From assembly GCA_964472525.1 (NCBI GenBank), contig CAYYLL010000006.1, positions 68,200 to 132,199 of the forward strand: a stretch of DNA of 64,000 nt, read 5' to 3'. The position numbers and the translations under genes were made by a program. The stretch comes from SZUA-37 sp964472525 (GTDB taxonomy: Bacteria > Pseudomonadota > Gammaproteobacteria > UBA6429 > Thiohalophilaceae). This document shows positions 17,168 through 26,800 of this stretch, piece after piece. The first letter of the stretch is position 1. Each line of letters starts with the position of its first letter. Under the pieces are notes generated by a model that saw nothing but the letters and a program-made list of their open reading frames with translations, searched no databases and had not been told where the DNA came from.

Positions 17168-17230
17168 CAAACCAGTTTTTTGAGGTGGTAAATACGGCTT
17201 TTAGAGCTTTACGGTAAGAAGTTAAGTGTC

Positions 17231-18169
17231 ATGAAAATCAGAGCCACATTAATCCCAATCTGTATAGGGCTGCTTAGTATAGTTCTCACTGTGGTTTCAG
17301 CGGCTGATATTTTTTCTGATTCATTTGAATCTGCCGATATGTCTTTGACAAATGCTGATGGGTTTAAATGGGAACAGAATAACAAAACCAGCGTTGTTAT
17401 TCAGGATCCTAGCGATGGTCCGGTGGCCGTTTACAATAACAAACCAATCTATAATATTCACCCGTCAACCATGCCCGATGGTACCCCCAGAGGCTGGACA
17501 GCGAAAACAGGAAATTACAGTTTAAGGTTTCGATACCCTGCTGGAAAAACATGGACAGAGCAACGTTTTGGTCTTGGCAAACCGCGTAGAGAATTGTGGA
17601 TTCGATATTGGCTACGTGTACCAACAAATTTTACTTATGGTCCAGCCGTTAGGAACGGTGTAAGAAATAACAAGTTTTTTTCAATCTGGATGGACGGTTA
17701 TGACAACAAGGGGGATGGTTCAACAGTCTGGCTAGGCATGGAACCCTATAACAACACGGGGGCCACAGTGGGATTCGGCTTTAGTCAGGGTAAAAACGAA
17801 CCTAGTGGAGGTTATGAACAACACACACCCTTTATTACGACAGCAGACCGGGGACGCTGGATGCAAATAATTCTGCATCTTGAGGTTGAATCAACTGATG
17901 GTGCAGATGACGGTATTATCCAGACCTACCGACGTTGGGCGGGAGAAAGTAACTTTACTAAATTACACGAAATGCTGAATGCCCCGTTGCGAGTACCTGA
18001 CTCGGGGCCTAATGGATTTGTGAGAGGCTATATTCTGGGTTGGGCAAATGCGCCGTATGCTCAAGATACCGAATGGCTATTAGATGACTTTACGATCTCT
18101 GATAGCTCACCTTTGGCTGCTTTGTCGGGGCAGCTTCCAAAACCGCCAGCCAACCTGATTGTGCAATAA
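17231..18169 (+). CDS. Secreted jelly-roll polysaccharide-lyase-like protein, copy A
   Basis: 312 residues: signal peptide (about 1-25, ending SAA), then a single beta-rich domain opening with DIFSDSFESADMS and containing WTEQRF, ELWIRYWLRVP, WMQIILHL, ADDGIIQTYRRW and a closing strand EWLLDDFTISD. This layout (strand, load-bearing Arg/Trp face, final DDF strand) resembles concanavalin-like polysaccharide lyases, though no exact family is recognised and substrate is unknown. It ends in the island's shared tail, LPKPPANLIVQ. Paralogues at 25845 and 26801 are highly similar; 30148 is a distant one. It follows the lipoprotein gene by 63 bases on the same strand. Confidence 0.65.
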   Translation: MKIRATLIPICIGLLSIVLTVVSAADIFSDSFESADMSLTNADGFKWEQNNKTSVVIQDPSDGPVAVYNNKPIYNIHPSTMPDGTPRGWTAKTGNYSLRFRYPAGKTWTEQRFGLGKPRRELWIRYWLRVPTNFTYGPAVRNGVRNNKFFSIWMDGYDNKGDGSTVWLGMEPYNNTGATVGFGFSQGKNEPSGGYEQHTPFITTADRGRWMQIILHLEVESTDGADDGIIQTYRRWAGESNFTKLHEMLNAPLRVPDSGPNGFVRGYILGWANAPYAQDTEWLLDDFTISDSSPLAALSGQLPKPPANLIVQ

Positions 18170-18230
18170 AAAAATGAAGCGGTGGTGTAACTTTGATAAA
18201 AGTATAAATTAATAGTACGAGGACAATATA

Positions 18231-19616
18231 ATGACTTTATTAATAAAAAAATATTTCCCCCTGTTTTTTTTTGCAGCTTCATTTATCACAGGCGTGCAAA
18301 CGGCCGTGGCTGCGACTTACTACGTAAGTCCCAATGGCTCGGCGACATGGTCGCAATGTACAGATATCAATACAGCATGTTCTTCTTCTGCTGCGATGGC
18401 AAATGCAGTTGCGGGTGACATCGTCTACTTTAGAGGTGGCACTTATCAAGTAGGCGAAAGCCCTCCCTATCATGCTTATTATGAGCCAGCGAATTCCGGG
18501 CAACCCGGCAAGCCTATTTATTTTGGAGCTTACTCTGGTGAGGTACCTTTGTTCAATGTCACACTCACGACAAAGGGAGCAGATTTTGCCATCGGTATTG
18601 TCGATCAAAATTATATTACTCTGGACGGGTTTCATGTTCAGGCAAATAATGGCATTAACATGGGCGGTATCATAGCGGATGGAAACGGAATTACAGGAAG
18701 AATCGTTGGGGCCATTGTAAAAAATTCAGTCCTTAATGGCGGTTCGACTGTGATTACACTGGATGATAATCATAGTCCTTTAAGGATTGAGCAAACGGAT
18801 GGTGTTTTAATACAGAATAATAGAATATTTAATTGCAGGGCTGCACCTAATGTAGGGCGGGATAATGTGAGTGGTATTAAATTCTATGACAACTCCAATG
18901 CAATTGTAGAAAATAATGAGATTTACAATACCACCACTGGTTTTTCAAGTAAAAGGGATACCGACGACAGCATTTTTAGATATAACTATATCCATGACAA
19001 TGAACGAGGCATGTTTTTTGCGACATACACCCCGGATAACAGTAGCGATAGAAATAAAGTCTACGACAATGTATTAGTCAATAATTCAAGCATCGCTTTT
19101 TTTCAGTATTCAGATACAAATGGTTCTTTCCATGCCAATGATTGGCAGGTCTACAATAATACCGTCTATGGCTCCGGCTCAGGGATGACTTATGGTTTAG
19201 GCGCTAACTGGAAATTCTGGAACAATATCATGCAAGTGTCCGGGGGCACTCAATTTTTAGGTGTTAGAAATGCGCAACTCGCGGAATCAGACCATAACCA
19301 GTTTGGTAACGCAGCTTTTTTGATAAGGACCAAAGTCTATGCCGGTGGTAGTAACTATACCTCGCTTGCCGCATGGCAAACCTCTGGGGAATTAATGGGT
19401 GGCGGTAACCCGGGTATGGGCTCGCTTGCTTCTGATGCAAAATTTATTAATTCCTCAGGAAATATGAATCAGCTTGCCGATTTTAAACTTGCTCCAGATT
19501 CTCCCAGCAAAGGTACCGGCCGGGCAGGTGCTGATATGGGCGCGAATATAGGCAATGTTGGATATAAAGGTAATGGTATTGTAAAACCCACACCCCCTGT
19601 CTTGCAGGTTAACTGA
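18231..19616 (+). CDS. Secreted right-handed beta-helix protein, copy A
   Basis: 461 residues: signal peptide (about 1-26), then a start typical of pectate-lyase-like parallel beta-helices, TYYVSPNGSATWSQC, with AGDIVYFRGGTYQ, and coils rich in Asn such as IVENNEIYNTTTGFSSK and WQVYNNTVYGSG. Such folds serve as polysaccharide lyases, C5-epimerases or acetyl-handling proteins; no catalytic signature is certain here. It ends in the shared tail KPTPPVLQVN. Copy B is 27831-29252. Their 3' thirds are close to identical at DNA level, unlike the 5' parts, which points to recombination between copies. Confidence 0.72.
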   Translation: MTLLIKKYFPLFFFAASFITGVQTAVAATYYVSPNGSATWSQCTDINTACSSSAAMANAVAGDIVYFRGGTYQVGESPPYHAYYEPANSGQPGKPIYFGAYSGEVPLFNVTLTTKGADFAIGIVDQNYITLDGFHVQANNGINMGGIIADGNGITGRIVGAIVKNSVLNGGSTVITLDDNHSPLRIEQTDGVLIQNNRIFNCRAAPNVGRDNVSGIKFYDNSNAIVENNEIYNTTTGFSSKRDTDDSIFRYNYIHDNERGMFFATYTPDNSSDRNKVYDNVLVNNSSIAFFQYSDTNGSFHANDWQVYNNTVYGSGSGMTYGLGANWKFWNNIMQVSGGTQFLGVRNAQLAESDHNQFGNAAFLIRTKVYAGGSNYTSLAAWQTSGELMGGGNPGMGSLASDAKFINSSGNMNQLADFKLAPDSPSKGTGRAGADMGANIGNVGYKGNGIVKPTPPVLQVN

Positions 19617-19676
19617 GGGTATGAAATTACATTTTGGTTAATGCGCGATGTACTGGCAAATTCGAGGAGTTATAGT

Positions 19677-21194
19677 ATGAACACACATAAATTATTTAGC
19701 GGATTTTATAGTTTCAACGGCCTCTTTGCATTTGTACTGCTGAGCCTGCTCAATGCTTCAGTTTTTGCAGCTAATTATCCACTTGAGATCATCCAGCCAC
19801 AGCCAAACCTTGATATTAAAAATCGATTTTATAAGGCGTATCCGGGTCTTGAATATAATGTCAGACTCGCTGTTATTGGTGGTGACTTTCCATTTCGTTT
19901 TGCCCTGACTTCCGCTCCGCAGGGAATGACCATTGATAATAGGGGCGAGATCAACTGGGCGAATCCAGTCACCTCCGGAACACCTTACAATGTCACCGCA
20001 AAGGTAACTGATGCACAATCAAAGTCTACTAACGTCTCATGGACGATTACTGTCACCAGCAGCGGATTTCGTTTTATCGATGCCGTAAACGGTAAGTCTG
20101 TGGCGAATGGCGGTACAGGAGTCTTTACAAATCCCTGGAAAAGTATGAAGGATATGTATGAGGGATATGACTACGCATCAAAGAGAGCCAGGAATTATGC
20201 CGGTGAGTTTCTCTACTGGCGAACCGGCACCTATACTATGGATGCATACAAGGAAGATAATGCTATTCGTGTTCCTCTCGTTGGAGATTATAAGCCACAG
20301 GTCTGGCTCGCATATCCTGGAGAGAAACCGGTTATAGATATGGCAGGTGCTCAATTGTCTATTTATTCAGGTGGTTCTAATACCTATTTTGATGGCCTGG
20401 AATTCAATATCAACGGTAACGCCAGAGGTATGGGGATATCCATAGACTCCAGTGCAAACAATGCCACATTCAGGAGGAACAAACTGCACAACATAACAAA
20501 TGGTTATACTGGTGGAAATAATGCCCTTATTTTTATTACAAGAGATACTGTTGGGAGTTATTACTCATTTCAAGATAATGAATTTTGGGATGTTTTCCAG
20601 GGCTATGGACTGCTTGGATATAGTGCGAGTCATGTTTTATTTGAGAATAATAAAATTCACCAAATCTTTAGTGGGCATGCAGTAAGTCCAAAAGAAGGTA
20701 CACAAATGTGGTTCATTAGATCAAATCGTATGTATGATAACAGCGATAACGACGGTAACAGCATAAACGTGCAATATTCTAATAGCGGTGGCATCCAGTC
20801 AGGAGATATTGAAATTTCATATAATATTGTTGAGGCTGGTGGCGGCAAGGTTAGAATCAACTCAAATTATACGGCGGGGGGGTTACCTGTCTACATTTTC
20901 CGTAATACCTTTATGGATGTGGTTAATGTGAATAAGGTTACGTCAAACAATGGAGTATTCAAATTTTATGATAATGTGATCATAAACGGAATTCAGGATC
21001 CGAATAAAATTTTACGGAAGAGCATAGAAGATGCGTCAAACCTTGTCGTGACAAATAATTTAACGGGAAGTGCAGCGGACAACATTGTGGACGCACAAGG
21101 TTATTTGACGTCAAACTATAGTACGTACGTTGGTCAACGAGGATATCAACTCGGCAAGCGCCCTTTACCACCAAAGTCGTTCACTGTAAATTGA
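19677..21194 (+). CDS. Secreted Ig-like plus beta-helix protein, full-length copy
   Basis: 505 residues from the ATG at 19677, which has GAGGAG 7 bases upstream; an in-frame ATG at 19641 lacks a site and would give a poor signal peptide. Order: signal peptide, a putative-Ig (He_PIG-like) domain (about 35-125: YPLEIIQPQPNLDI, APQGMTIDNRGEINW, WTITV), then a parallel beta-helix with Asn-rich turns (NATFRRNKLHNI, VLFENNKIHQIF, IEISYNIVEAGGGK). It ends in the shared tail KRPLPPKSFTVN. The gene at 29313 is the same protein with its middle removed. Likely a polysaccharide-binding or -cleaving surface protein. Confidence 0.72.
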   Translation: MNTHKLFSGFYSFNGLFAFVLLSLLNASVFAANYPLEIIQPQPNLDIKNRFYKAYPGLEYNVRLAVIGGDFPFRFALTSAPQGMTIDNRGEINWANPVTSGTPYNVTAKVTDAQSKSTNVSWTITVTSSGFRFIDAVNGKSVANGGTGVFTNPWKSMKDMYEGYDYASKRARNYAGEFLYWRTGTYTMDAYKEDNAIRVPLVGDYKPQVWLAYPGEKPVIDMAGAQLSIYSGGSNTYFDGLEFNINGNARGMGISIDSSANNATFRRNKLHNITNGYTGGNNALIFITRDTVGSYYSFQDNEFWDVFQGYGLLGYSASHVLFENNKIHQIFSGHAVSPKEGTQMWFIRSNRMYDNSDNDGNSINVQYSNSGGIQSGDIEISYNIVEAGGGKVRINSNYTAGGLPVYIFRNTFMDVVNVNKVTSNNGVFKFYDNVIINGIQDPNKILRKSIEDASNLVVTNNLTGSAADNIVDAQGYLTSNYSTYVGQRGYQLGKRPLPPKSFTVN

Positions 21195-21348
21195 ACTAAC
21201 AGGTGCATATGGCATTAGCGGTACTATTCGAATAGAGCATAATATATTAGATGGGGGCAACAGCCAGACGTCTTCTGTTTTATTAGATGCAAATGCTCAT
21301 GCTTATTTAAAAGAAAATATTTTACTCACTCTGAGCTATAGATATTGA
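21190..21348 (+). pseudogene. Remnant of a beta-helix gene related to 31171-32109
   Basis: About 50 codons directly after the 19677 gene read TGAYGISGTIRIEHN ... SSVLLDANAHAYLKENIL, then stop. The part SVLLDANAHAYLKENIL matches SISLDANAQAYLKGNIL of the last island gene (31171-32109), and a TCTGAAA-AAA-like DNA match continues past the stop. There is no start or signal peptide. It looks like the decayed 3' portion of a former extra copy, marking an old rearrangement between the two cassettes. Confidence 0.65.
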
Positions 21349-21436
21349 GTTAAAGCATTTTTCTGAAATAAAGAATGGTAATTCTAGGATTTGCTGACAT
21401 TTAAAATAACGGTAATTAGAATATGGGGTATTTCAA

Positions 21437-24400
21437 ATGACTTTGGCGCGTTGCACAAACATAATAGTGTTTCTTTTCGCGCTAATTTTTCCCGTGAGTA
21501 GTTTTGCACAGTTGCCATTCACCATTAAGGTGGGTCATCCACGTGTACTTATTGATCAGGCACGGATTGATACGATACGCCGCGCCGCATCAGTAACGAT
21601 GCCGCTAAATGGATCAAATTTTCCACAGTCTAGCGGCACCCTGGCCTTTGATATCTTTCCAGTTGCTAGAACAGATGCGAATTCATCGGCCTGGTATCCG
21701 CTATTCGATAGTTACGATCGAACTCGTAACCATATTTTTGTTCGCCATATGGATGCGGTTAATCCGAACTCTAACAACGGCCTGACTTATTGTGGTAGTG
21801 ATCCTGCTGATGTCACGAAGTTGTGCATGCAGGCAGTACTGCAACCGACAGGAGGCAAGGTTTATATTGCCGCCAGAGGCTTTGTCATGACAGCTGATCA
21901 GTGGCAAACGCTACGTATTTCATGGAACTCAACAACCCATACGGCATCCTTGCAAATAGATGCTAACCCGCCAGGCTCCATGGGTTGGCGTAAAGATCCG
22001 ACGACCAATATCCCCCTTGACTGGCGGCCTGATGGGCAAAGCTTTTTGTTTAAGGGGCGGGATCAGTTAGACAATATTCGAGTATACAATAGCGATGATC
22101 CTGGTACAGGGCTACTGATGGTCGATTATCCCATGAACGATGCCGCCGGACTCACCGTAACAGATATTTCCGGTAACAATCACCATGCCAGAATTAACCG
22201 GAGTGTAACGTGGGGAACGCGTTCAGAAGGCGGCACGGATTCTGTTATCCAAATGGATGGGAAGACGGGCATACTCTCGGTGAAGGCGGAATCGGTTTTA
22301 ACGGAAGCATGGACCGACTTTTATCATGACGCTGAACATATCGCTTCAATACTGAATAACGGTGGTTTACCCACAGACGTAACGACCGCCCATCCCAACC
22401 AAATTATAGATATTTCACGTAAGCTGGGATTGGCGTACTTGGTGACAAAGGAGAACGAGTTTCTTACCGCAGCGAAGTTTTATGCTGATCAGCTGCTTGC
22501 AGTGACGCCGCGAGATGTTGGAGGTGACTATACACAAGCGGGTCGTATCGAGGCGATGGGGCTCCTTTACGATTGGCTCTACAACGACCTAAGCGTTACG
22601 GCAGATGCTAGCGGCGTTCCTTATACCGAAGCACTTGCTGGTGCGATCAAGGAAACGATCGTCTTTCTTCACCAAGCCATTTGTGGCGCCGACAACCCGC
22701 TCACTATCGACTGGAATTGTACCACTCTACCCGCTACACCGGATGCCGTGGGCAGTCATGCCCATCAGAATAATACAGAAATAGTTGCTGGCTTATTTGC
22801 CATTATTGATGAACACCCGGAACTGAAGCCGTTACTAAACATCGAATACGAAAATTTTACTAACCGATTTAACCCCGTGCGTGCCTGGGCCAGTATCGAT
22901 GGCGGCCATTATATGGGTTGGGCATATGGCGCAGCCTACACTTTTCTGGATTCCATCGAAATATGGGAAACAGCGACGCGAGACATCGTGATGAAAGATG
23001 CCTGGCAGGGTAAGCTGATTAACCGTTACATATACGGGTTGCGGGGCGATCTGATGAGTTTCCCGGCCAGTGGTGATGCCTTTGGAATCTCACCGTTAAA
23101 CGGAACAGTGACGGCTTTTGCGCTCTGGGGTTCACAGTATTTCGGTAATACTTATGGGCAGAATTTTTTTAATCGCTGGATACTGCCGGAGAAGAAGGGA
23201 AGGGGATCGCGCTTCGAAGAGTTACTGCATTGGCAACCAAATCTTCCAGAGACGCCTGTCGAATCTCTAGAATTCAGTCGATTGTTCCGTAATTCGGGTC
23301 AGGTTCTCATGCGCGATACCTGGGATTACCCCAATGCCACCCTGCTGGAGTTCAAATCTTCTTCATTTTGGAGTATTAACCATCACCACCTCGACCAAAA
23401 TGCGTTCACAATCTATTACAAGGCTCCATTGCTGGTTGATTCCGGATCTTACGATAGCTATGGGACTGAGCACTGGCATAACTATTTCACACGAACCATC
23501 GCGCACAACACGCTAACGGTGTACGACCCTGCCGAGAGATTTCTTCGGGGCTGGGCAGGCGATCCTATTTGTTGCTCAAACGATGGTGGTCAGCAATTTA
23601 TGAAAAATCTTTTTCCGCAATTGCCTGATATTCAGGAAGGCGGCTCCAACCATCTTGATGGTGTGACAGCATACGAATACTCGCCCGACTACACATACAC
23701 CATGGGCAATGCCAGTAAGGCCTACAGTAGTTCCAAGCTGGATCAGAACAACGGGTTTATCCGGCAAGTGATTTACCTACGCAAACCAACATACTGGACA
23801 CATCCGGTGACCGTTGTGTTTGATAAGGTAACCACGGTTCCTGGCAAAGAAACACTAACCAAACGTTTCTTAATGCACACCGTCAATGAGCCTGAACCGC
23901 GGGGAGGAGTATCTATCGCACCCGGGCAGTATCGTATGAGTGGAAACACGGTTACGATCCGTAATGGGCAGGGGATGTTGTTCGCACAGACGCTGCTACC
24001 CGAAAATCCGGTACTCACAAAAGTGGGTGGACAAGACGCTGCTGGTGACCACCGCTTCTTGGTAATGAATGACGAAAATCGGGATGGAGTCTTTCAATTT
24101 GACAATTTTGCACCTAATCCAGTGCACGAAGCGACAAAGGGGGATATGGGTGCCTGGCGTATAGAAGTTAGCGCGCCAGTGCCGACTCAGCGTGAATACT
24201 TTTTGCATGTATTAAGCGTTAACGACAACAGTCAAGTTACATTGCCTCCCAAGGCCAGGAATCTATCATCAGCGACGGCGGCGGTTGCCTTGCTGAATCA
24301 AGAGAAAATCATTGCTTTTAGTAAAAGTGATAAGCCAGCCTCAAATATGAGTTGGAATTTACCGAATAAAAATATTGCGGATATGCTGATTACCGGGCTA

Positions 24401-24586
24401 CTGCCTAATACTGGATTTGATGCCCGGTTGGTTGCTTCCGGCTCGGTAGAGCTGCCCTATCGCCTGATTATTTCGCAATTAAGTACCGGCACCCATGTAA
24501 GTTCAGCTCAAGGGTTATTGAGGTTGTCTTCAGCACTTCCGGTCGGAAAGCATCCTTCAGCCCCAAAGTCGTTAACGGTATATTGA
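21437..24586 (+). CDS. Large secreted heparinase II/III-like polysaccharide lyase with inserted lectin-like domain
   Basis: 1049 residues. Signal peptide (about 1-24, ending SFA); GHPRVLIDQARIDTIRR opens the alpha-toroid region; a LamG/concanavalin-like insert follows (about 60-275: WYPLFDSYD, WQTLRISWNS, DQLDNIRVYNSDD). The toroid resumes with Tyr/Trp/His-rich helices, and the heparinase II/III beta-sandwich begins near 640 with NHHHLDQNAFTIYYKAPLLV, DSGSYDSYGTEHW and RTIAHNTLTVYDP, the conserved His/Tyr-rich catalytic face. It ends in the shared tail KHPSAPKSLTVY. Family enzymes cleave uronic-acid polysaccharides by beta-elimination. The gene looks richer in G+C than its neighbours, suggesting separate ancestry, and it divides the two duplicated cassettes. 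Confidence 0.85.
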   Translation: MTLARCTNIIVFLFALIFPVSSFAQLPFTIKVGHPRVLIDQARIDTIRRAASVTMPLNGSNFPQSSGTLAFDIFPVARTDANSSAWYPLFDSYDRTRNHIFVRHMDAVNPNSNNGLTYCGSDPADVTKLCMQAVLQPTGGKVYIAARGFVMTADQWQTLRISWNSTTHTASLQIDANPPGSMGWRKDPTTNIPLDWRPDGQSFLFKGRDQLDNIRVYNSDDPGTGLLMVDYPMNDAAGLTVTDISGNNHHARINRSVTWGTRSEGGTDSVIQMDGKTGILSVKAESVLTEAWTDFYHDAEHIASILNNGGLPTDVTTAHPNQIIDISRKLGLAYLVTKENEFLTAAKFYADQLLAVTPRDVGGDYTQAGRIEAMGLLYDWLYNDLSVTADASGVPYTEALAGAIKETIVFLHQAICGADNPLTIDWNCTTLPATPDAVGSHAHQNNTEIVAGLFAIIDEHPELKPLLNIEYENFTNRFNPVRAWASIDGGHYMGWAYGAAYTFLDSIEIWETATRDIVMKDAWQGKLINRYIYGLRGDLMSFPASGDAFGISPLNGTVTAFALWGSQYFGNTYGQNFFNRWILPEKKGRGSRFEELLHWQPNLPETPVESLEFSRLFRNSGQVLMRDTWDYPNATLLEFKSSSFWSINHHHLDQNAFTIYYKAPLLVDSGSYDSYGTEHWHNYFTRTIAHNTLTVYDPAERFLRGWAGDPICCSNDGGQQFMKNLFPQLPDIQEGGSNHLDGVTAYEYSPDYTYTMGNASKAYSSSKLDQNNGFIRQVIYLRKPTYWTHPVTVVFDKVTTVPGKETLTKRFLMHTVNEPEPRGGVSIAPGQYRMSGNTVTIRNGQGMLFAQTLLPENPVLTKVGGQDAAGDHRFLVMNDENRDGVFQFDNFAPNPVHEATKGDMGAWRIEVSAPVPTQREYFLHVLSVNDNSQVTLPPKARNLSSATAAVALLNQEKIIAFSKSDKPASNMSWNLPNKNIADMLITGLLPNTGFDARLVASGSVELPYRLIISQLSTGTHVSSAQGLLRLSSALPVGKHPSAPKSLTVY

Positions 24587-25344
24587 TCATAAGGAGCTAT
24601 CCATGTTTATGGATGGACACTAAATTTAGTGTCTGCACGAAAAACCCAAGGCTCAGAGCAATGGTGAATACTGCTCTTTATTCACCCGCTCCATCCGGTA
24701 AGGGGGATCTGTCCATGTGTAAAAATTTACGGTTGTGTGTAGTGGGCAGCTCTTTCACCGCTTAAAGAAGTGGCACACGCTTTATCTGCTGAAATTCCAA
24801 CATGTGGGTATGATTTTCACCAATATGCCTTGTTGCAGAGCTTCAGCACAAATAAACATAAACGCCGGTATTTCCGAGACACCTTGGTGGGCTTCGACTG
24901 CATATTGAATCTCCGTCATTTCATTAATCGATAACGATTTCATGCGTTCGTTGATCATTTTCAAATTTCCAAAGTACCTGTCCATGCCAGCCACCGAATG
25001 TGAGTCGTCTGTGTGCTGTGCTTGTCAATTCGGCTGGATGGTCGGGTTCCATGACGCTTGAGATAGCCGGGGATGCCACGCGTAGATGCCGATAAGACAG
25101 TCGATGAGCAATCAGGCTGCTGTCTTTAGCTTACTGAAAGTTGATCGAAAATCTATTAAGTTATTGATTTTATAAATATGTGATGGAGTACACATTTCAG
25201 AAGGTAATGGCTCAAAAATTTGTGGTACTTGATTTACTATAACAGCATGGTATCAGGGGATAGTGACTGATTTGCATAAATAGACTTTAAGTTTTGGGTT
25301 ACTATTTAGATGTGTTAGCAGATTGTGGGATGGAGGAATGGTAT
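24587..25344. other. Gene-poor gap between the two cassettes, with a perfect palindrome
   Basis: About 758 bases. GACACTAAATTTAGTGTC (24616-24633) is a perfect 18-bp palindrome. Short frames (for example minus strand 24782-24994, 70 codons) resemble nothing I recognise and lack ribosome sites or signal peptides. The stretch may hold decayed sequence from the rearrangement that duplicated the cassette. Confidence 0.35.
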
Positions 25345-25764
25345 ATGAATAATTTAATACGTTATACCCAAAAGGGGATAATCACGTTTGTTTTTGCTGT
25401 CCTGTTGGCAGCCTGCGGCGGGGGTTCAAGTGTTGATAGTGGTCGTTCCTCTGCAACACCATCAGGTGGTAGCTCAGGTTCTGCTTCGACCACAGGTAGT
25501 GCTAACTTGAGTTGGACTGCGCCCACGAAAAATACAGATGGTACCAATTTAGCCGATTTGAATGGCTACAAAATATACTATGGTACTTCACTTAATGCGC
25601 TCAATAGCAGTATCGTACTTGATAATACTTATATCAACGTGACGACATATGATGTTACAAATCTTACTGTGGGTACCACGTATTACTTTGCAATTACCGC
25701 TGTAAACGGCAGTAATATCGAAAGTGGTTATTCGAATACCGTCAGCAAAAATATTACCGGTTGA
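25345..25764 (+). CDS. Fn3-domain outer-membrane lipoprotein, copy 2
   Basis: 139 residues from the ATG at 25345, preceded by GGAGGA (25332-25337); a frame opening at 25294 has no ribosome site. Signal peptide with lipobox LLAAC and Gly at +2, a longer Ser/Gly/Thr linker than copy 1, then a single Fn3-like domain (ANLSWTAPTKNTDG, GYKIYYGTS, TTYYFAITAVNGSN). The domain is nearly identical to that of 16784-17167. As there, the first Fn3 strand seems missing. It opens the second cassette. Confidence 0.75.
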   Translation: MNNLIRYTQKGIITFVFAVLLAACGGGSSVDSGRSSATPSGGSSGSASTTGSANLSWTAPTKNTDGTNLADLNGYKIYYGTSLNALNSSIVLDNTYINVTTYDVTNLTVGTTYYFAITAVNGSNIESGYSNTVSKNITG

Positions 25765-25844
25765 TTTTTTGTGGTTGCAAATACTTTCCTCAGAATAGAT
25801 AGTTTGAGGTTTGTTATCTTGCTCAGGGTAAGAAGTTAAATACC

Positions 25845-26780
25845 GTGAAAATCAGAACCCTGTTAATCCCAATTTACATGCTGCTGAGTGTAGTGCCTGC
25901 TCCCATTTTAGCGGCAGATATTTTTTCAGATACTTTTGAATCAGCTGATATGTCTTCTACATCCTCTGATGGATTTAAATGGAATGCTAATAACAATACC
26001 AGCATTGTTATTCACGATAGCAGCGATGGTCCCGTCGCCGTTTACAATAATAAACCAATATATAATATTCATCCTTCAACTATGCCCGATGGCAGCATAA
26101 GAGACTGGCATGCCAAAAATGGCACATATTCATTACGTTTTAGATATGCTGCTGGCAGATTCTGGACAGAACAGCGGTTTAATCTTGGGAAACCGCGTAG
26201 AGAATTGTGGATTAGATATTGGCTGCGTGTACCGATGAATTTTACTTATGGTCCAGCTGTTAGGAACGGTGTAAGAAATAACAAATTTTTCTCAATCTGG
26301 ATGGACGGTTATGACAACAAGGGGGATGGTTCAACAGTCTGGTTAGGCATGGAGCCCTATAACAACACCGGTGCCACATTGGGGTTCGGTTATAGTCAGG
26401 GTAAACTCAAACCGAGTGGGGGTTATAAACAGCACACGCCCATTATCACAACGGCTGACCAGGGACGCTGGATGCAAATCATTCTGCACCTCAAGGTTGA
26501 ATCCAGTGAAGGCGCAGATGACGGGATTATCCAGACCTACCGACGTTGGGCGGGTGAAAGTAACTTTACGAAATTACACGAAATGCTTAACGCCCCTTTG
26601 CGGGTACCTGACTCCGGGCCTGATGGATTCGTGAGAGGCTATATTCTAGGTTGGGCGAATGCGCCTTACCAAAATGATACCGAATGGCTGTTAGATGACT
26701 TTGTGATCTCTGATAGCTCGCCATTGGCTGGTTTGTCGGGGCAGCTTCCCAAGCCACCAGGCAACCTGATCGTTCAGTAA
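25845..26780 (+). CDS. Secreted jelly-roll polysaccharide-lyase-like protein, copy B1
   Basis: 311 residues with a GTG start giving MKIRTLLIPIY, equivalent to the ATG start of copy A. Signal peptide (about 1-24), then the same beta domain (DIFSDTFESADMS, WTEQRFNLGKPRRELWIRYW, WMQIILHLKVESSEG, WLLDDFVISD) and tail LPKPPGNLIVQ. By eye it is closest to copy A over the central part. The next gene, 20 bases downstream, is a further copy, so the unit is tandemly duplicated within this cassette. Confidence 0.65.
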   Translation: MKIRTLLIPIYMLLSVVPAPILAADIFSDTFESADMSSTSSDGFKWNANNNTSIVIHDSSDGPVAVYNNKPIYNIHPSTMPDGSIRDWHAKNGTYSLRFRYAAGRFWTEQRFNLGKPRRELWIRYWLRVPMNFTYGPAVRNGVRNNKFFSIWMDGYDNKGDGSTVWLGMEPYNNTGATLGFGYSQGKLKPSGGYKQHTPIITTADQGRWMQIILHLKVESSEGADDGIIQTYRRWAGESNFTKLHEMLNAPLRVPDSGPDGFVRGYILGWANAPYQNDTEWLLDDFVISDSSPLAGLSGQLPKPPGNLIVQ

Positions 26781-26800
26781 GAACAACAATCGAAAGGTAA

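Noticed and set aside
24782..24994. Minus-strand 70-codon frame as a transposase remnant
   Set aside because: No DDE or other transposase motif could be seen and no terminal repeats flank it.
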